The translations under genes were made by a program, and so were the position numbers. This document shows positions 1 to 9,213 of a stretch of 64,000 bases of DNA, in pieces. Position 1 is the stretch's first letter; every line of letters begins with the position of its first letter. The stretch is from positions 2,294,001 to 2,358,000 of the forward strand of contig NZ_CP009518.1 in NCBI RefSeq assembly GCF_000970325.1, in the 5' to 3' direction. The notes under the pieces were generated by a model. It saw only the letters and a list, made by a program, of their open reading frames with translations, made no database searches and had not been told where the DNA came from. Source of the DNA: Methanococcoides methylutens MM1 (GTDB lineage Archaea; Halobacteriota; Methanosarcinia; Methanosarcinales; Methanosarcinaceae).

Positions 1-730
1 CCACCTTATCAGAAATTTCCATGATGCCATAATCAATTGATATCGATGGTAATTTGCCATATATCTCCTGTATGTCATCCGAACTTTCAAATGTATCTGA
101 TACCTCCGGAGCATGAGATTTCAGCTCATGAAAGAAAACTTCAGTGTCAAAAAGAAACATCCCACTGTTCCAGAGACAGCCTTCTTTGATGTATTTTTCA
201 GCAACCTCAACATCGGGTTTTTCTTTGAACTCCGACACCTTATAGCCAACCCCAAGAGATTCACCAGGTTTGATGTAACCATAACCTGTATTTGGTGATG
301 TTGGGGAGATTCCAAAGGTAATCAGATACTCTGATGCAAGGCCTTCTGCGCTTGCAATGGTTTCCATAGCTTTGGTGTCAAGAATATGATCCGATGAAAA
401 GATTCCAACAACGGACCGCCCAAACTTCTCCGTAATCGCTCTCATCCCGTAACATATAGCAGGGAGGGTATTCTTGCCTACAGGTTCAAGGAGGAGATTT
501 TCAGCCGGGAGCTCATAACCCAGTTCTTCGATCTGTCCGATAACGAAGAATTTCTGGGATGCATTTGTCACCACAAATATCTCGGATATATCAGACACTT
601 CCAGGCACCTGATGACTGTGTCCTGAAAAAGTGAAGTCTGATTCAGCTTTAAGAATTGTTTTGGGTATTTTTCACGGCTTAAGGGCCAAAGGCGTGTTCC
701 CGAACCACCTGCAAGAATGATGGATTTTAT
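1..730 (-). CDS. manC: Mannose-1-phosphate guanylyltransferase, 3' end outside window
   Basis: Makes GDP-mannose from mannose-1-phosphate and GTP for glycans and surface polysaccharides. The N-terminal nucleotidyltransferase signature is complete (ILAGGSGTRLWPLSREKYPK, followed by QFL), and the motif FSSDH follows near residue 130. About 243 codons are visible; the rest, including any C-terminal isomerase domain, lies left of the window. Odd point: the frame has no ATG, GTG or TTG between an upstream stop and the signature. The family Met falls on an ATA codon at 728-730, seven bases downstream of GGAG. Family identity is confident; the start is inferred. Confidence 0.85.
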   Translation of the reverse strand, partial: MKSIILAGGSGTRLWPLSREKYPKQFLKLNQTSLFQDTVIRCLEVSDISEIFVVTNASQKFFVIGQIEELGYELPAENLLLEPVGKNTLPAICYGMRAITEKFGRSVVGIFSSDHILDTKAMETIASAEGLASEYLITFGISPTSPNTGYGYIKPGESLGVGYKVSEFKEKPDVEVAEKYIKEGCLWNSGMFLFDTEVFFHELKSHAPEVSDTFESSDDIQEIYGKLPSISIDYGIMEISDKV

Positions 731-960
731 GTTCTCAGCTCCATAATTGAAAATTTGTTAATGAAATAGATAATCTAAGGTCGAAATAGATGCATAAGAC
801 TGAAGTTAATTAATGGAATAACACATATTAAGTTCTTTTGTACTAATGCCCAATTGGTAACGAGAATATCTAATTCCAAAATAAGAAGAAAAAGATAAGA
901 TACTAAATCAACATCATTTACGGGATAGAACGTTAATATTTAACTACGCCTTGAAAGTCG

Positions 961-1374
961 TTACAAATGCATTATCCCCAGCAACTGCAATATCCCCAGC
1001 AACTGCAATATCCCGAAGTTCCCCCACATGACCATCAAATTGTTAACAACAAGGAACACACCAACAAAAGTGATAATCCCCCTGACCATTGGCCACATCT
1101 CGGAAACCTTCGAGTCGGAAGAGGACATGATATCCTTGTAAAACCAGTATACTACAAAGATAAAACCGATCTTCAGCACAAAGAATGCCCACACTCCGAA
1201 CTCTGCTATCAACAATGCTAGGAACCCGTTCTCTTCAACACCAACACTCAGAGCTTGAGCTGTTGTGATGAAATCCCCGAGTACGTAGAATAGCAGAATA
1301 TACCTGATATCATAAAGGAAGCTGTTGAACTCCCTGAGTGAATACCAGTTCTGTGTGGAAAGCTCCTGCTGCAT
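961..1374 (-). CDS. Small integral membrane protein, DUF5658-like
   Basis: A 137-residue protein with about three hydrophobic segments (roughly residues 22-45, 50-78 and 95-120). The first carries GDFITTAQAL followed by a glycine and glutamates, and a lysine precedes the second (FFVLKIGF). This pattern resembles DUF5658 membrane proteins of unknown function. The last 15 residues are a perfect heptad-like repeat (GILQLL twice), produced by an 18-bp tandem DNA repeat, so the C-terminus may vary between strains. It is monocistronic, flanked by AT-rich spacers. No function can be assigned. Confidence 0.6.
   Translation of the reverse strand: MQQELSTQNWYSLREFNSFLYDIRYILLFYVLGDFITTAQALSVGVEENGFLALLIAEFGVWAFFVLKIGFIFVVYWFYKDIMSSSDSKVSEMWPMVRGIITFVGVFLVVNNLMVMWGNFGILQLLGILQLLGIMHL
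973..1014. repeat. 18-bp tandem repeat, 2.3 copies
   Basis: The unit TATCCCCAGCAACTGCAA occurs at 973-990 and 991-1008, and the first six bases recur at 1009-1014. It lies inside the 3' end of the membrane protein gene and adds six residues per copy without breaking the frame. Confidence 0.9.
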
Positions 1375-1537
1375 AAATAGAAGTATCCATGTACATTGTT
1401 ATGTATGAAATGTCCACATAATTTGGTATTGTGTACACATATAACGGCGAGAAGGCTACAAACAGCGATTTACTAAACCATCACTCAAAAAAGAATTGCC
1501 ATGTATGCTTATGTAGTAGAATAACAAATGCAATTAC

Positions 1538-2713
1538 ATGGAACAAAACAAAAATACAATAGAAATATCCTCATCACTTTCTGACAACAACTGTGATGCA
1601 TACCTGATGATAGGGAACTCGAATAATGCAGACATGTATTATACCACACACTTCATCGCAGGCGACCCTTTCGCATACATCCAGACAAAACAGGGAGAGG
1701 AGATCCTCATCGTCTCCACCATGGAGCTGAACAGGGCGAAGATGGAAGCAAGAGTATCCAATGTACACACCATGCAGCAATATGGGTTCATGGAAAAGCT
1801 GAAAGCAAGGAAGGATGGAGAGCTTGCATACTGCGACTGCCTTGCGGAACTTTTCCAGCAAAAAGGAGTCAGGCACATCATGGTACCACATGATTTCCCG
1901 CTTTTCACTGCCCAGACGTTGAAAGAGGAGGGATTCGCGGTAATCCCTACCAAGAGCCCTTTCAGAGAAATGAGGAAGAAAAAGGATCACGAGGAGATAG
2001 AAAAGATCAGGGCATCTCAGCAGGCCTGCGAAAAGGCAATGGAAGCTGCCATCGGGCTGATCACTGATGCAAAAGTGGAGAACGATGTCCTTTACTCCGG
2101 CGAGGAAGCCCTTACATCGGAAGCCATCCGTGCGGCGATCGAGCATACTCTCCTTGACCACGGGTGTGAGGCTGAAAGCACCATCGTTGCCTGCGGGTTG
2201 AAATCATCGAACCCCCACTGGGAGGGTGAAGGAGAAATCACTGTCGATCAGCCCATTGTTATTGACATATTCCCGCACAGCAAGAGGAGCCGGTACTTTG
2301 CAGACATGACAAGGACCGTGCTCAAGGGAGAGGCTTCGGAAGAACTGAAAAAGATGTACGAGGCAGTGCATGCTGCACAGGAAGCAGCGTTTGCGGTACT
2401 TAAACCCGGAGCCCTGTATAGCGAAGTTCATAATGCTGTCTGTGACGAGTTCGAGAAGCGAGGTTACGACACCATCAGGAACGAATCCAATGTTGGATTC
2501 ATACACTCCACAGGACACGGTGTGGGGCTGGACATCCACGAGCAGCCTTCTGTGGCCATGCAGGATGGAGAGGTTGAGGTCGGGCATGTTGTCACCATCG
2601 AACCTGGGCTTTACTATCCGGAACACGGAGGAATTCGCCTGGAAGACATGGTAGTGATCACAGAGGACGGGTTCGAGAATTTGACAAAAATGGAAAAGGA
2701 ATTTGTAGTTTAA
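1538..2713 (+). CDS. pepQ: Xaa-Pro aminopeptidase / M24 family metallopeptidase
   Basis: A 391-residue creatinase/prolidase-type enzyme that should remove N-terminal residues preceding proline. The N-terminal creatinase-like domain spans about residues 1-145 and the pita-bread catalytic domain follows. All five dinuclear metal ligands are visible: D243 (VIDIFP), D256 (ADMTRT), H327 (STGHGVG), E355 (TIEPGLYY) and E369 (GIRLED). No clear ribosome site precedes the ATG. It lies 42 bp before methionine aminopeptidase on the same strand, so two M24 enzymes may be co-expressed in peptide turnover. Exact substrate preference cannot be read from the sequence. Confidence 0.88.
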   Translation: MEQNKNTIEISSSLSDNNCDAYLMIGNSNNADMYYTTHFIAGDPFAYIQTKQGEEILIVSTMELNRAKMEARVSNVHTMQQYGFMEKLKARKDGELAYCDCLAELFQQKGVRHIMVPHDFPLFTAQTLKEEGFAVIPTKSPFREMRKKKDHEEIEKIRASQQACEKAMEAAIGLITDAKVENDVLYSGEEALTSEAIRAAIEHTLLDHGCEAESTIVACGLKSSNPHWEGEGEITVDQPIVIDIFPHSKRSRYFADMTRTVLKGEASEELKKMYEAVHAAQEAAFAVLKPGALYSEVHNAVCDEFEKRGYDTIRNESNVGFIHSTGHGVGLDIHEQPSVAMQDGEVEVGHVVTIEPGLYYPEHGGIRLEDMVVITEDGFENLTKMEKEFVV

Positions 2714-2755
2714 ACTTACTAAGACCAATCATATACCTAAAGCTGGTGCAAACAT

Positions 2756-3649
2756 ATGGCAGATAAACTTCAGGAAATTGAAGAGATAATCGGAAAGTAC
2801 AGGAAGGCCGGAGAGATCCTCTCTACAGTGAGAAGTGAGGCAAAGGAGAAAATAAAGGTCGGAGCAAGCCTTCTGGAAGTTGCAAACCATGTTGAACAGA
2901 GAACCATCGAACTTGGAGGATTCCCTGCATTCCCATGCAACATTTCAAGGAATGACGAAGCTGCGCACGCAACACCGCTTGCAGGCGATGAAACCGTCTT
3001 CGGGGAAGATATTGTAAAGCTCGACCTTGGAGTTCATGTTGATGGCTATATTGCAGATTCTGCCATAACAGTGGACCTCACAAATGAGAACGGAGACCTG
3101 GTGAAGGCATCTGAGGCCGCATTGTATGCTGCCATCGACACAGTTAGAAGTGGTGTGAACACATCAAAACTTGGAGCGGTCATTGAGGACACCATCCATG
3201 AACATGGATTCAAGCCCATCGTCAACCTCACAGGTCACGGCGTCGGGCCATACCTTGCACATGTGCCACCAAGCATTCCGAACAGGCACATCGACCACGG
3301 AGCAGTTCTTGAAGCAGGAGATATCATTGCTATCGAGCCTTTTGCCACGGACGGAGCAGGCATAATCTCCGACGGAGCGCTGACAGAGATCTTCTCACTG
3401 GTTGGGAAAAAACCAATACGTCTGCCTGCTGCTAGGAAAGTGCTGAAAGAGATCGAACAGTACAGGACACTTCCTTTCGCAAGAAGATGGCTCACCTCGG
3501 ACAAACTCGACTACTCACTTATGCAGCTTGAGAAGGCAGGCATCATCACCTCATACCCAGTGCTCAAGGAGATCGAGGGTGGAATGGTTTCCCAGGCAGA
3601 GCATACGATAATTGTTACCGACGACGGCTGTGAGATCACCACCAAATGA
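2756..3649 (+). CDS. map: Methionine aminopeptidase, type II
   Basis: Removes the initiator methionine from nascent proteins in the cytoplasm. It is 297 residues long, normal for the archaeal type II enzyme. The metal ligands are D90 (KLDLG), D101 (IADSA), H161 (LTGHGVG), E194 (AIEPF) and E282 (QAEHT), with H71 (AAHAT) in the usual substrate-binding position. The type II insertion lies between H161 and the last ligand. The gene follows the M24 prolidase-like gene and is followed after 10 bp by a secreted-protein gene on the same strand. Confidence 0.93.
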   Translation: MADKLQEIEEIIGKYRKAGEILSTVRSEAKEKIKVGASLLEVANHVEQRTIELGGFPAFPCNISRNDEAAHATPLAGDETVFGEDIVKLDLGVHVDGYIADSAITVDLTNENGDLVKASEAALYAAIDTVRSGVNTSKLGAVIEDTIHEHGFKPIVNLTGHGVGPYLAHVPPSIPNRHIDHGAVLEAGDIIAIEPFATDGAGIISDGALTEIFSLVGKKPIRLPAARKVLKEIEQYRTLPFARRWLTSDKLDYSLMQLEKAGIITSYPVLKEIEGGMVSQAEHTIIVTDDGCEITTK

Positions 3650-3659
3650 AGGTTTTAGA

Positions 3660-4349
3660 ATGAGATCTGCACTGATACTGGCGTTGGCAGTTGTATGCTT
3701 TATTTCCACCATGTCTGCCTCGTCCGCACTTACATGGACCAATGACATCGTCCTGGAAGAGGACGGCATGTCGTGGGACTATACTGAAAGCTATAAGGGA
3801 CAGGTTGCCACAGCTTACAGGAGCTTCATTGATTCCGAGGTTGGAAATAATGACGACCATGTCAGTGCCTGGGAACTCATGAAAGTGGACTATTTCATAA
3901 GGAACCGCCTCAGGACATCACTTGAGGAAGAACTGGATGTCAAATTTGACAGCAGTTCAAAGAACGTGCATGTCACGGATGTGGATGCAGAGATCGCACT
4001 GGGTGTCCTGGGAAGCACTTCCAAGGCGGACGATATTGCCAACATGTATTTTGTTACCTATGATTTTGAGAAGAACTTCTTTGACATGGGGAGCAGTATG
4101 AGCTTTGAGGGGGAACCTGACACAGAAGTCACCATCACCATGCCCGAGGGAGCAGAACTGATATCCTACGATGGCATCAGGATCAAGACAATTGATACTA
4201 AAGAGAACAGGACAGAGATAAAGGGCTTCTTTGAAGATGAAGGGAAAATCACCATCGATTTTGCCAGGGACGAACCCAAACCTGAGGCTGAAGATGACGT
4301 TGAATCTGAAGCCGGGCCTGAAACAGAGGTTGATGAAGCAGCAGATTGA
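3660..4349 (+). CDS. Secreted acidic protein of unknown function
   Basis: The ATG at 3660 is preceded by GAAGG and gives a clean signal peptide (MRSALILALAVVCFISTMS, cleavage near ASSA-LT), so this start was preferred to one inside the map gene. The mature part is acidic, largely beta-strand-like, and ends in a run of Glu/Asp/Pro (PEAEDDVESEAGPETEVDEAAD, stated here as positions about 208-229). There is no second membrane segment, so it is either released or held by another component. The gene starts 10 bp after map. No family is recognised with confidence. Confidence 0.7.
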   Translation: MRSALILALAVVCFISTMSASSALTWTNDIVLEEDGMSWDYTESYKGQVATAYRSFIDSEVGNNDDHVSAWELMKVDYFIRNRLRTSLEEELDVKFDSSSKNVHVTDVDAEIALGVLGSTSKADDIANMYFVTYDFEKNFFDMGSSMSFEGEPDTEVTITMPEGAELISYDGIRIKTIDTKENRTEIKGFFEDEGKITIDFARDEPKPEAEDDVESEAGPETEVDEAAD

Positions 4350-4395
4350 AAGGCCCTTAAAAACATTAATATAAATTGAAACAATCCTTTCTTTC

Positions 4396-4683
4396 ATGAT
4401 AATAGAACAGATACCACTTGAAAATGGCACTGCAATGGGACTAAAGTTCGAGATGCAGAACGCCCCCCTCCTTGTGATAAAGGCTGACAAAGGCTTTGTC
4501 ATGTGCGGCTACCTCGACACTGAGATCGCAAACAAGTTAGGAGATGTTGCGGCAAAGGTCAGAGGTGTGAACAACTTTGAGGATGTCCTCCACGCCGAAG
4601 TGCTGGATGTCACGAACCACGCAAAGGCCCTTGGTGTCAAAGCCGGCATGAAGGGACATGAAGCACTTGAACTGATGTTCTGA
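4396..4683 (+). CDS. DUF1805 (YunC-like) protein
   Basis: A 95-residue protein matching the DUF1805/YunC fold, seen in KADKGFVMCGYLD, then IANKLGDVAAKVRGV and the end KAGMKGHEALELM. The family is widespread in archaea and Bacillus, has a crystal structure, and has no proven function. The conserved cysteine in FVMCGYLD (residue 37) is present. The gene lies 17 bp upstream of the Trm-G10 gene and is probably co-transcribed with it; that pairing does not by itself reveal a role. Confidence 0.82.
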   Translation: MIIEQIPLENGTAMGLKFEMQNAPLLVIKADKGFVMCGYLDTEIANKLGDVAAKVRGVNNFEDVLHAEVLDVTNHAKALGVKAGMKGHEALELMF

Positions 4684-4700
4684 GAACATCTTTTTTTAAC

Positions 4701-5741
4701 ATGTTATACGCATTTGAACTGTCAGGCGAGCACGACGAGCTGCCACGTGCGGAAGTCCTTGCCTGCCTTGACCTTGTTGAGCTTGAGTATGAAGAGAGTG
4801 ACTACTTCGACCAGTGCCTTGTTGTGGACATTAAAGGCGACCCACAGGAAGTGGAAAGCAAGCTCGATTACGTGGCAGAGCGCGTTGCAATGGCCCACCA
4901 CATACTGAAGGTCATAGATGTTTGCCCTGCTGATGTGGACACCATCCTGGAGATAGCAGAAAAGGCTGATGTGTCGGAGCACATCAACAAGGAGCAGAAA
5001 TACGTAGTGCGCGCAAAGCGCATCAAGCACAATTCCACCATTGTCTGTGCAGACATGGAAAAACGTGTTGGGGGTGCTATCTACAGGAAAGGCTTCAATG
5101 CAAACCTGAAACACCCTGATGTTGAGTTCAGGCTGATCCTTTCAGAGAAATGCGTCATCGGATCCATCATCGCATCAGTGGACCGCAGTGCCTACGAAGC
5201 GCGTGCACCCCACAAGAAGCCATTTTTCTACCCCGGTGTACTCCGTCCGCGTGTGGCACGCGCACTTGTGAACATGGCCATGGTCAAAAAGAAGGATGTT
5301 GTGTTCGACCCGTTCTGCGGTACTGCAGGAATCCTTGTGGAAGCAGGAATTGTGGGAGGAAGGGTCATCGGACTGGAGGTCCGCTACAAGATCGCTGTGG
5401 GCGCACACATGAACCTGCAGCACTTCAATACCGACCACACCATGATGCTCGGGGATGCCTGCAGGGTGCCTCTTGTGGACACTTCAGTAGATGTCGTTAT
5501 TGCAGATCCCCCATACGGGCGTTCGGCAAGGATAGAGGCAGAATCCATTCACCATCTGTACGAAGAATCATTTGCTGAGATGTACAGGGTGCTCAAACCT
5601 GGCGGGAGGGCAATCATCGTTTCAGAGATGGACATTTCGGAGTTCGTGGATAATGCGGGCTTTGTGACCAGGGCGCAGTACCTTCAAAGAGTACATAAAA
5701 GCCTCACAAGGAAGATAACCGTACTTGAGAAGGCCGAATAA
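4701..5741 (+). CDS. trmG10: tRNA (guanine10-N2)-dimethyltransferase, Trm-G10
   Basis: Methylates G10 of tRNA to N2-methyl and N2,N2-dimethylguanosine using SAM. The N-terminal half (about residues 1-165) is the THUMP-containing RNA-binding region. The C-terminal half is a Rossmann methyltransferase with motif I DPFCGTAGILVEA, the acidic turn GLEVRYK, and catalytic motif IV IADPPYGRS, as in amino-group N-methyltransferases. The 346-residue length fits the archaeal enzyme. With truA 600 bp away on the other strand, this is a small tRNA-modification neighbourhood. Confidence 0.9.
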   Translation: MLYAFELSGEHDELPRAEVLACLDLVELEYEESDYFDQCLVVDIKGDPQEVESKLDYVAERVAMAHHILKVIDVCPADVDTILEIAEKADVSEHINKEQKYVVRAKRIKHNSTIVCADMEKRVGGAIYRKGFNANLKHPDVEFRLILSEKCVIGSIIASVDRSAYEARAPHKKPFFYPGVLRPRVARALVNMAMVKKKDVVFDPFCGTAGILVEAGIVGGRVIGLEVRYKIAVGAHMNLQHFNTDHTMMLGDACRVPLVDTSVDVVIADPPYGRSARIEAESIHHLYEESFAEMYRVLKPGGRAIIVSEMDISEFVDNAGFVTRAQYLQRVHKSLTRKITVLEKAE

Positions 5742-5778
5742 AGCCATTAATTTTTACATATATAGGATGACACAAGTC

Positions 5779-6348
5779 TCATTTCTGCACATGGTCCTGA
5801 ATAAGATACCAGTAAGCTGAAAGTTCCCTTTCATAATGTGCCCGGTCATCGAACCTGGAATCAATTATCTGCCAGAAACGCGGGCTGTGCCTTAATTCTA
5901 TGAGATGTGCCATTTCATGGAAGACCACATACTCCACAAGGTCGTCAGGGAGGTGCATCAAATGCCTGTTGAAATTCAGCTTGCCTGCAGAGCTGCAGCT
6001 ACCCCACTTTGTTTTCATTTTTCTGAAGGTCACTTTTTCAGGCTGAACTCCAAGCTCTTCTGCAATATTAGCTGTAAAAGAGAATATAAGCTCCCGGAGC
6101 TCGTCATCCGACCTTTGAACGAGCTCTTTGCAAGCAGCGTTCTCGATGGTCGCCAGTGAATTGGTATAACGCCTGTAGACCCACAGCTTATGCCTCAGGA
6201 TAAGTTCCTCGTGATCCGGAAACCCTTTCGGGACCACAACGTTCAGCCTGCCTGAGCGGAATTCCAGTCGTGCACGCTTCACTTTGCGATGGTTAAGGCT
6301 GTATGGGATGTCAATTCCATTGATCCCGATGGAATGTTCCGGGCTCAT
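5779..6348 (-). CDS. YgjP-like zinc metallopeptidase (DUF45)
   Basis: A 189-residue protein of the DUF45/YgjP family, related to WLM/SprT-type gluzincins. The zinc motif HEMAHL (HExxH) is followed by ELRHSPRFW, which supplies the third ligand, and the upstream KTKWGSCS motif is characteristic of the family. The role in archaea is not established; the bacterial relatives are uncharacterised proteases. Its ATG overlaps the truA stop by 4 bp (ATGA), so the two are translationally coupled. Confidence 0.87.
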   Translation of the reverse strand: MSPEHSIGINGIDIPYSLNHRKVKRARLEFRSGRLNVVVPKGFPDHEELILRHKLWVYRRYTNSLATIENAACKELVQRSDDELRELIFSFTANIAEELGVQPEKVTFRKMKTKWGSCSSAGKLNFNRHLMHLPDDLVEYVVFHEMAHLIELRHSPRFWQIIDSRFDDRAHYERELSAYWYLIQDHVQK

Positions 6349-7172
6349 ATCTCGTCTGAAGGAGGGACTATCGGCAGGAGGTGCTCCAGCACGTCGGCCA
6401 TGACCCTGTAGCGTACAAGGTGGTCATGGACACGCTCGTGAGCCCTACGTATGGCATAGCCATCCTCGATCCATTCAATGGGTATCGGGTAGTTCACATC
6501 CATGAAAACAAGCCCGTATGCGTGTGCAGATCCAAGACCTTCCTCATAGGAATCAGGATCAAGCATCTGTTCCAGCCATTCCTCGTCACGGACACCGCTT
6601 CCCACCATCATCAATGCGGTCACGATCTTTCGGACCATGTTCCAGAGGAAACTGTTGGCCTCAACATCGATGCGTGTCAGGTTACCGCTGACCCTTACAT
6701 CTATGCGTTCAACTGTCCTGACCGTTCCCCTGCCTGACTCATTGGTACAGAAATTTGAGAAATCATGAGTTCCATGCAGGAGCTTTGAAGCTGAACGAAT
6801 TCTGGAGATATCATATTGCTCCCCGCACATAATGTAGCGGTAGGTTCTGCTTACAGCATGCCTGCGAGGATCAAAATTGTCCGGCACAAGTGAATGTGCC
6901 CATGCCCAGATGGTTCCGGGAAGCTTTGAATTGATCACACGGGGGATTGCCAGGTTGGGTACGTCGGTATCAAAGGCAACGACCTGACCCATGGCATGAA
7001 CTCCGGCATCTGTTCGTCCGGAACTAATAAAATTAGCTGACTTTGGATCCTTGATTATCTCCAGCTCTGTCAGTGCCTTGAACAGTTCACCCTCTACTGT
7101 AGGGACATTAGGCTGGACCTGGGAACCGTGGTAATTCGATCCTATATATGCAATTTTGAGCGCAACTCTCAT
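6345..7172 (-). CDS. truA: tRNA pseudouridine synthase A
   Basis: Converts uridines 38-40 of the tRNA anticodon stem-loop to pseudouridine. The catalytic motif SSGRTDAGVHAMGQV contains the invariant aspartate of the RTDAGVHA box, and the later FLWNMVRKIV motif is the usual C-terminal signature. It is 275 residues long, as expected. It is the first gene of a two-gene minus-strand unit with the YgjP-like protease, and its start is 192 bp from the divergent purP gene. Confidence 0.93.
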   Translation of the reverse strand: MRVALKIAYIGSNYHGSQVQPNVPTVEGELFKALTELEIIKDPKSANFISSGRTDAGVHAMGQVVAFDTDVPNLAIPRVINSKLPGTIWAWAHSLVPDNFDPRRHAVSRTYRYIMCGEQYDISRIRSASKLLHGTHDFSNFCTNESGRGTVRTVERIDVRVSGNLTRIDVEANSFLWNMVRKIVTALMMVGSGVRDEEWLEQMLDPDSYEEGLGSAHAYGLVFMDVNYPIPIEWIEDGYAIRRAHERVHDHLVRYRVMADVLEHLLPIVPPSDEI

Positions 7173-7314
7173 GGAATCACTGCTGCCACTTATGGAACTC
7201 TCTCTATAATATAGTTACCATAATTCCACACATATTCGAGTATATTGAATTACAGTAAGAATATATTTTATCGGCATGCAGTAAAGGGGTATCTTAAAGA
7301 ATTATAGACCACAA

Positions 7315-7324
7315 GTTTAAATAG
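7315..7324 (+). promoter_or_regulatory. TATA box of purP
   Basis: GTTTAAATAG lies about 25 bp before a plausible start site near 7343, and a GAGGCG ribosome site follows at 7352-7357 just upstream of the purP ATG. Position and composition fit an archaeal promoter; it is inferred from sequence only. Confidence 0.5.
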
Positions 7325-7363
7325 CAGATAATACAATCTAATCTAAATTTTTGAGGCGAAACT

Positions 7364-8434
7364 ATGATATCAAAACAACAGATCTCTGAAATAATAAGCA
7401 AGTACGATCAAGAGAATCTTGCTATTGCAACCGTCTGCTCACACTCAAGCCTCCAGATATTCGATGGAGCACGTAAAGAGGGACTAAAGACGATAGGGAT
7501 TTGTGTAGGCCAGCCTCCGCGTTTTTATGATGCTTTCCCAAAAGCAAAACCTGACGAGTATATCGTTGTTGAGAGCTATTCTGACATCCCAAAGATAACA
7601 CAGGAACTTGTTGAGAAGAATGCCATCATAATACCTCACGGTTCCTTTGTGGAATACATGGGCGCTAAGAACTTTGCAGAGCTTCCGGTACCGACCTTTG
7701 GTAACCGCGAGGTCCTTGAATGGGAATCCGACAGGGAAAAGGAAAGGGAATGGCTGGAAGGTGCAGGCATTCACATGCCAGGGAACGTTCCCGACCCAAA
7801 GGACATCAACAGTCCGGTCATGGTAAAATACTACGGTGCAAAGGGCGGAAGAGGCTTCTTCATTGCCAAGACCTATGAGGAGTTCCTGGAGAACATCGAC
7901 CCGAATGAGAAGTTCACAATACAGGAGTTCATACTGGGTACAAGATACTACCTGCACTATTTCTATTCACCACTGGAAAACGAGGGTTACAAGTTAAGCG
8001 AAGGAACCCTGGAAATGCTGAGCATGGACAGGAGGGTCGAATCAAATGCAGACGAGATCTTCAGGCTGGGTTCACCAAGAGAACTTGAAGAGGCAGGCAT
8101 ACACCCCACATACGTGGTTACCGGAAACGTACCTCTGGTCGCAAGGGAATCCCTGTTGCCACTCATATTCTCCCTTGGAGAAAAAGTGGTTGAAGAATCA
8201 ATAAAGCTCTTTGGCGGTATGGTAGGTCCGTTCTGTCTTGAGACCGTGTTTACAGACAAACTCGAAATAAAGGTATTTGAGATCTCCGCACGTATCGTTG
8301 CAGGAACGAACTTCTACATATCAGGCTCACCCTACGCAGACCTGGTAGAATCCGACCTCTCTACCGGTAAAAGGATAGCAAAAGAGATCAAACTTGCAAA
8401 AGATATGGGTCAGCTGGATAAGATCCTCTCTTAA
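7364..8434 (+). CDS. purP: Formate-dependent IMP pathway enzyme PurP (FAICAR synthetase)
   Basis: Converts AICAR plus formate and ATP to FAICAR, the archaeal replacement for the folate-dependent PurH step in purine synthesis. The 356-residue protein has the typical opening (ATVCSHSSLQIFDGARKEG), and an ATP-grasp domain with MVKYYGAKGGRGFF and the late metal-binding strands FCLETVF and KVFEISARIVAG. The gene stands alone with its own TATA box, a GAGG ribosome site and a downstream hairpin terminator. Confidence 0.93.
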   Translation: MISKQQISEIISKYDQENLAIATVCSHSSLQIFDGARKEGLKTIGICVGQPPRFYDAFPKAKPDEYIVVESYSDIPKITQELVEKNAIIIPHGSFVEYMGAKNFAELPVPTFGNREVLEWESDREKEREWLEGAGIHMPGNVPDPKDINSPVMVKYYGAKGGRGFFIAKTYEEFLENIDPNEKFTIQEFILGTRYYLHYFYSPLENEGYKLSEGTLEMLSMDRRVESNADEIFRLGSPRELEEAGIHPTYVVTGNVPLVARESLLPLIFSLGEKVVEESIKLFGGMVGPFCLETVFTDKLEIKVFEISARIVAGTNFYISGSPYADLVESDLSTGKRIAKEIKLAKDMGQLDKILS

Positions 8435-8480
8435 GCGGAAAATCAACACAAACTCGGACCACTTCACTGTGGCCACCATG

Positions 8481-8516
8481 GGTTCCGGAAAACTACCGGA
8501 GCCAAATACTTTTTTT
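8481..8516 (+). terminator. Hairpin plus T-run after purP
   Basis: GGTTCCGG (8481-8488) pairs with CCGGAGCC (8496-8503), including one G-U pair, around a seven-base loop. AAATAC and a run of seven T residues follow. It lies 47 bp after the purP stop. Confidence 0.65.
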
Positions 8517-8666
8517 GAACAGGATTATTAAGCAGAATTTTTGACATGATTTACTATTTGGGACATGCATTACTGAAAAGAGAGCTACGATAAAGCATCC
8601 AAAGTATAATGATCATTTTGTATTGCAACCATTTGCATACATATTCGGCCAAATGCTGGAAGCCCC

Positions 8667-9155
8667 TCAGACTTCCCGCCCTGCCATGTCAGAGATCTGG
8701 CCGATCATTTCAGATGTTTCGTTCATTAGCTCAACGGTTCTCTCAATAGCTTCGAAGTCGATCTCCTGAGAACTTGTTTCAACGAACTCTCCGAACTCGT
8801 AAGAGCGCTGGAGAAAATCCCGGTACTCAGTTGCAACGCCCTCTACTGAAGGGGATAAAGTGAATCCGTCCAGATCCTCAAGATACATTTCAGAGTCCTC
8901 CTTGAGCTTCATGCCGCTTTCCCTGAGCAGAACCTCATCCCGTTCAGAAGATGCAACCTTGATCGCTTCATAATCATCCAGGATGACCCCTGCAGAATCA
9001 GAGGCCCATCTCAGGAAATCGATGTCCTCCATGGTCTGCGATACCGACCCTTCGATATCTTCCACGCCATTCTCAATATCCTCACAGCCTGCAGCTGATA
9101 ATGAAAAGACAACGATCAGCAATAAGACAACATTTCGATAAAGACCTGGTTTCAT
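8667..9155 (-). CDS. Putative lipoprotein, helical
   Basis: A 162-residue secreted protein: hydrophobic leader MKPGLYRNVVLLLIVVFSLS, then a lipobox-like AAGC at about residues 21-24, so it is probably anchored to the membrane by a lipid-modified cysteine. The remainder is acidic and predicted largely helical, with Glu/Asp-rich stretches and no cysteines. No family is recognised. A lone gene between convergent purP and the polyprenol kinase-like gene, with which it shares the strand. Confidence 0.65.
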   Translation of the reverse strand: MKPGLYRNVVLLLIVVFSLSAAGCEDIENGVEDIEGSVSQTMEDIDFLRWASDSAGVILDDYEAIKVASSERDEVLLRESGMKLKEDSEMYLEDLDGFTLSPSVEGVATEYRDFLQRSYEFGEFVETSSQEIDFEAIERTVELMNETSEMIGQISDMAGREV

Positions 9156-9213
9156 GATATATTCCCAAACTTCTCAATAAAAGGTAAATAGATAGATAGA
9201 TCCAGTAATATAC

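Noticed and set aside
973-1014. Short direct repeats that could be a CRISPR remnant
   Set aside because: The copies are adjacent with no spacers, and they are in frame within a coding sequence.
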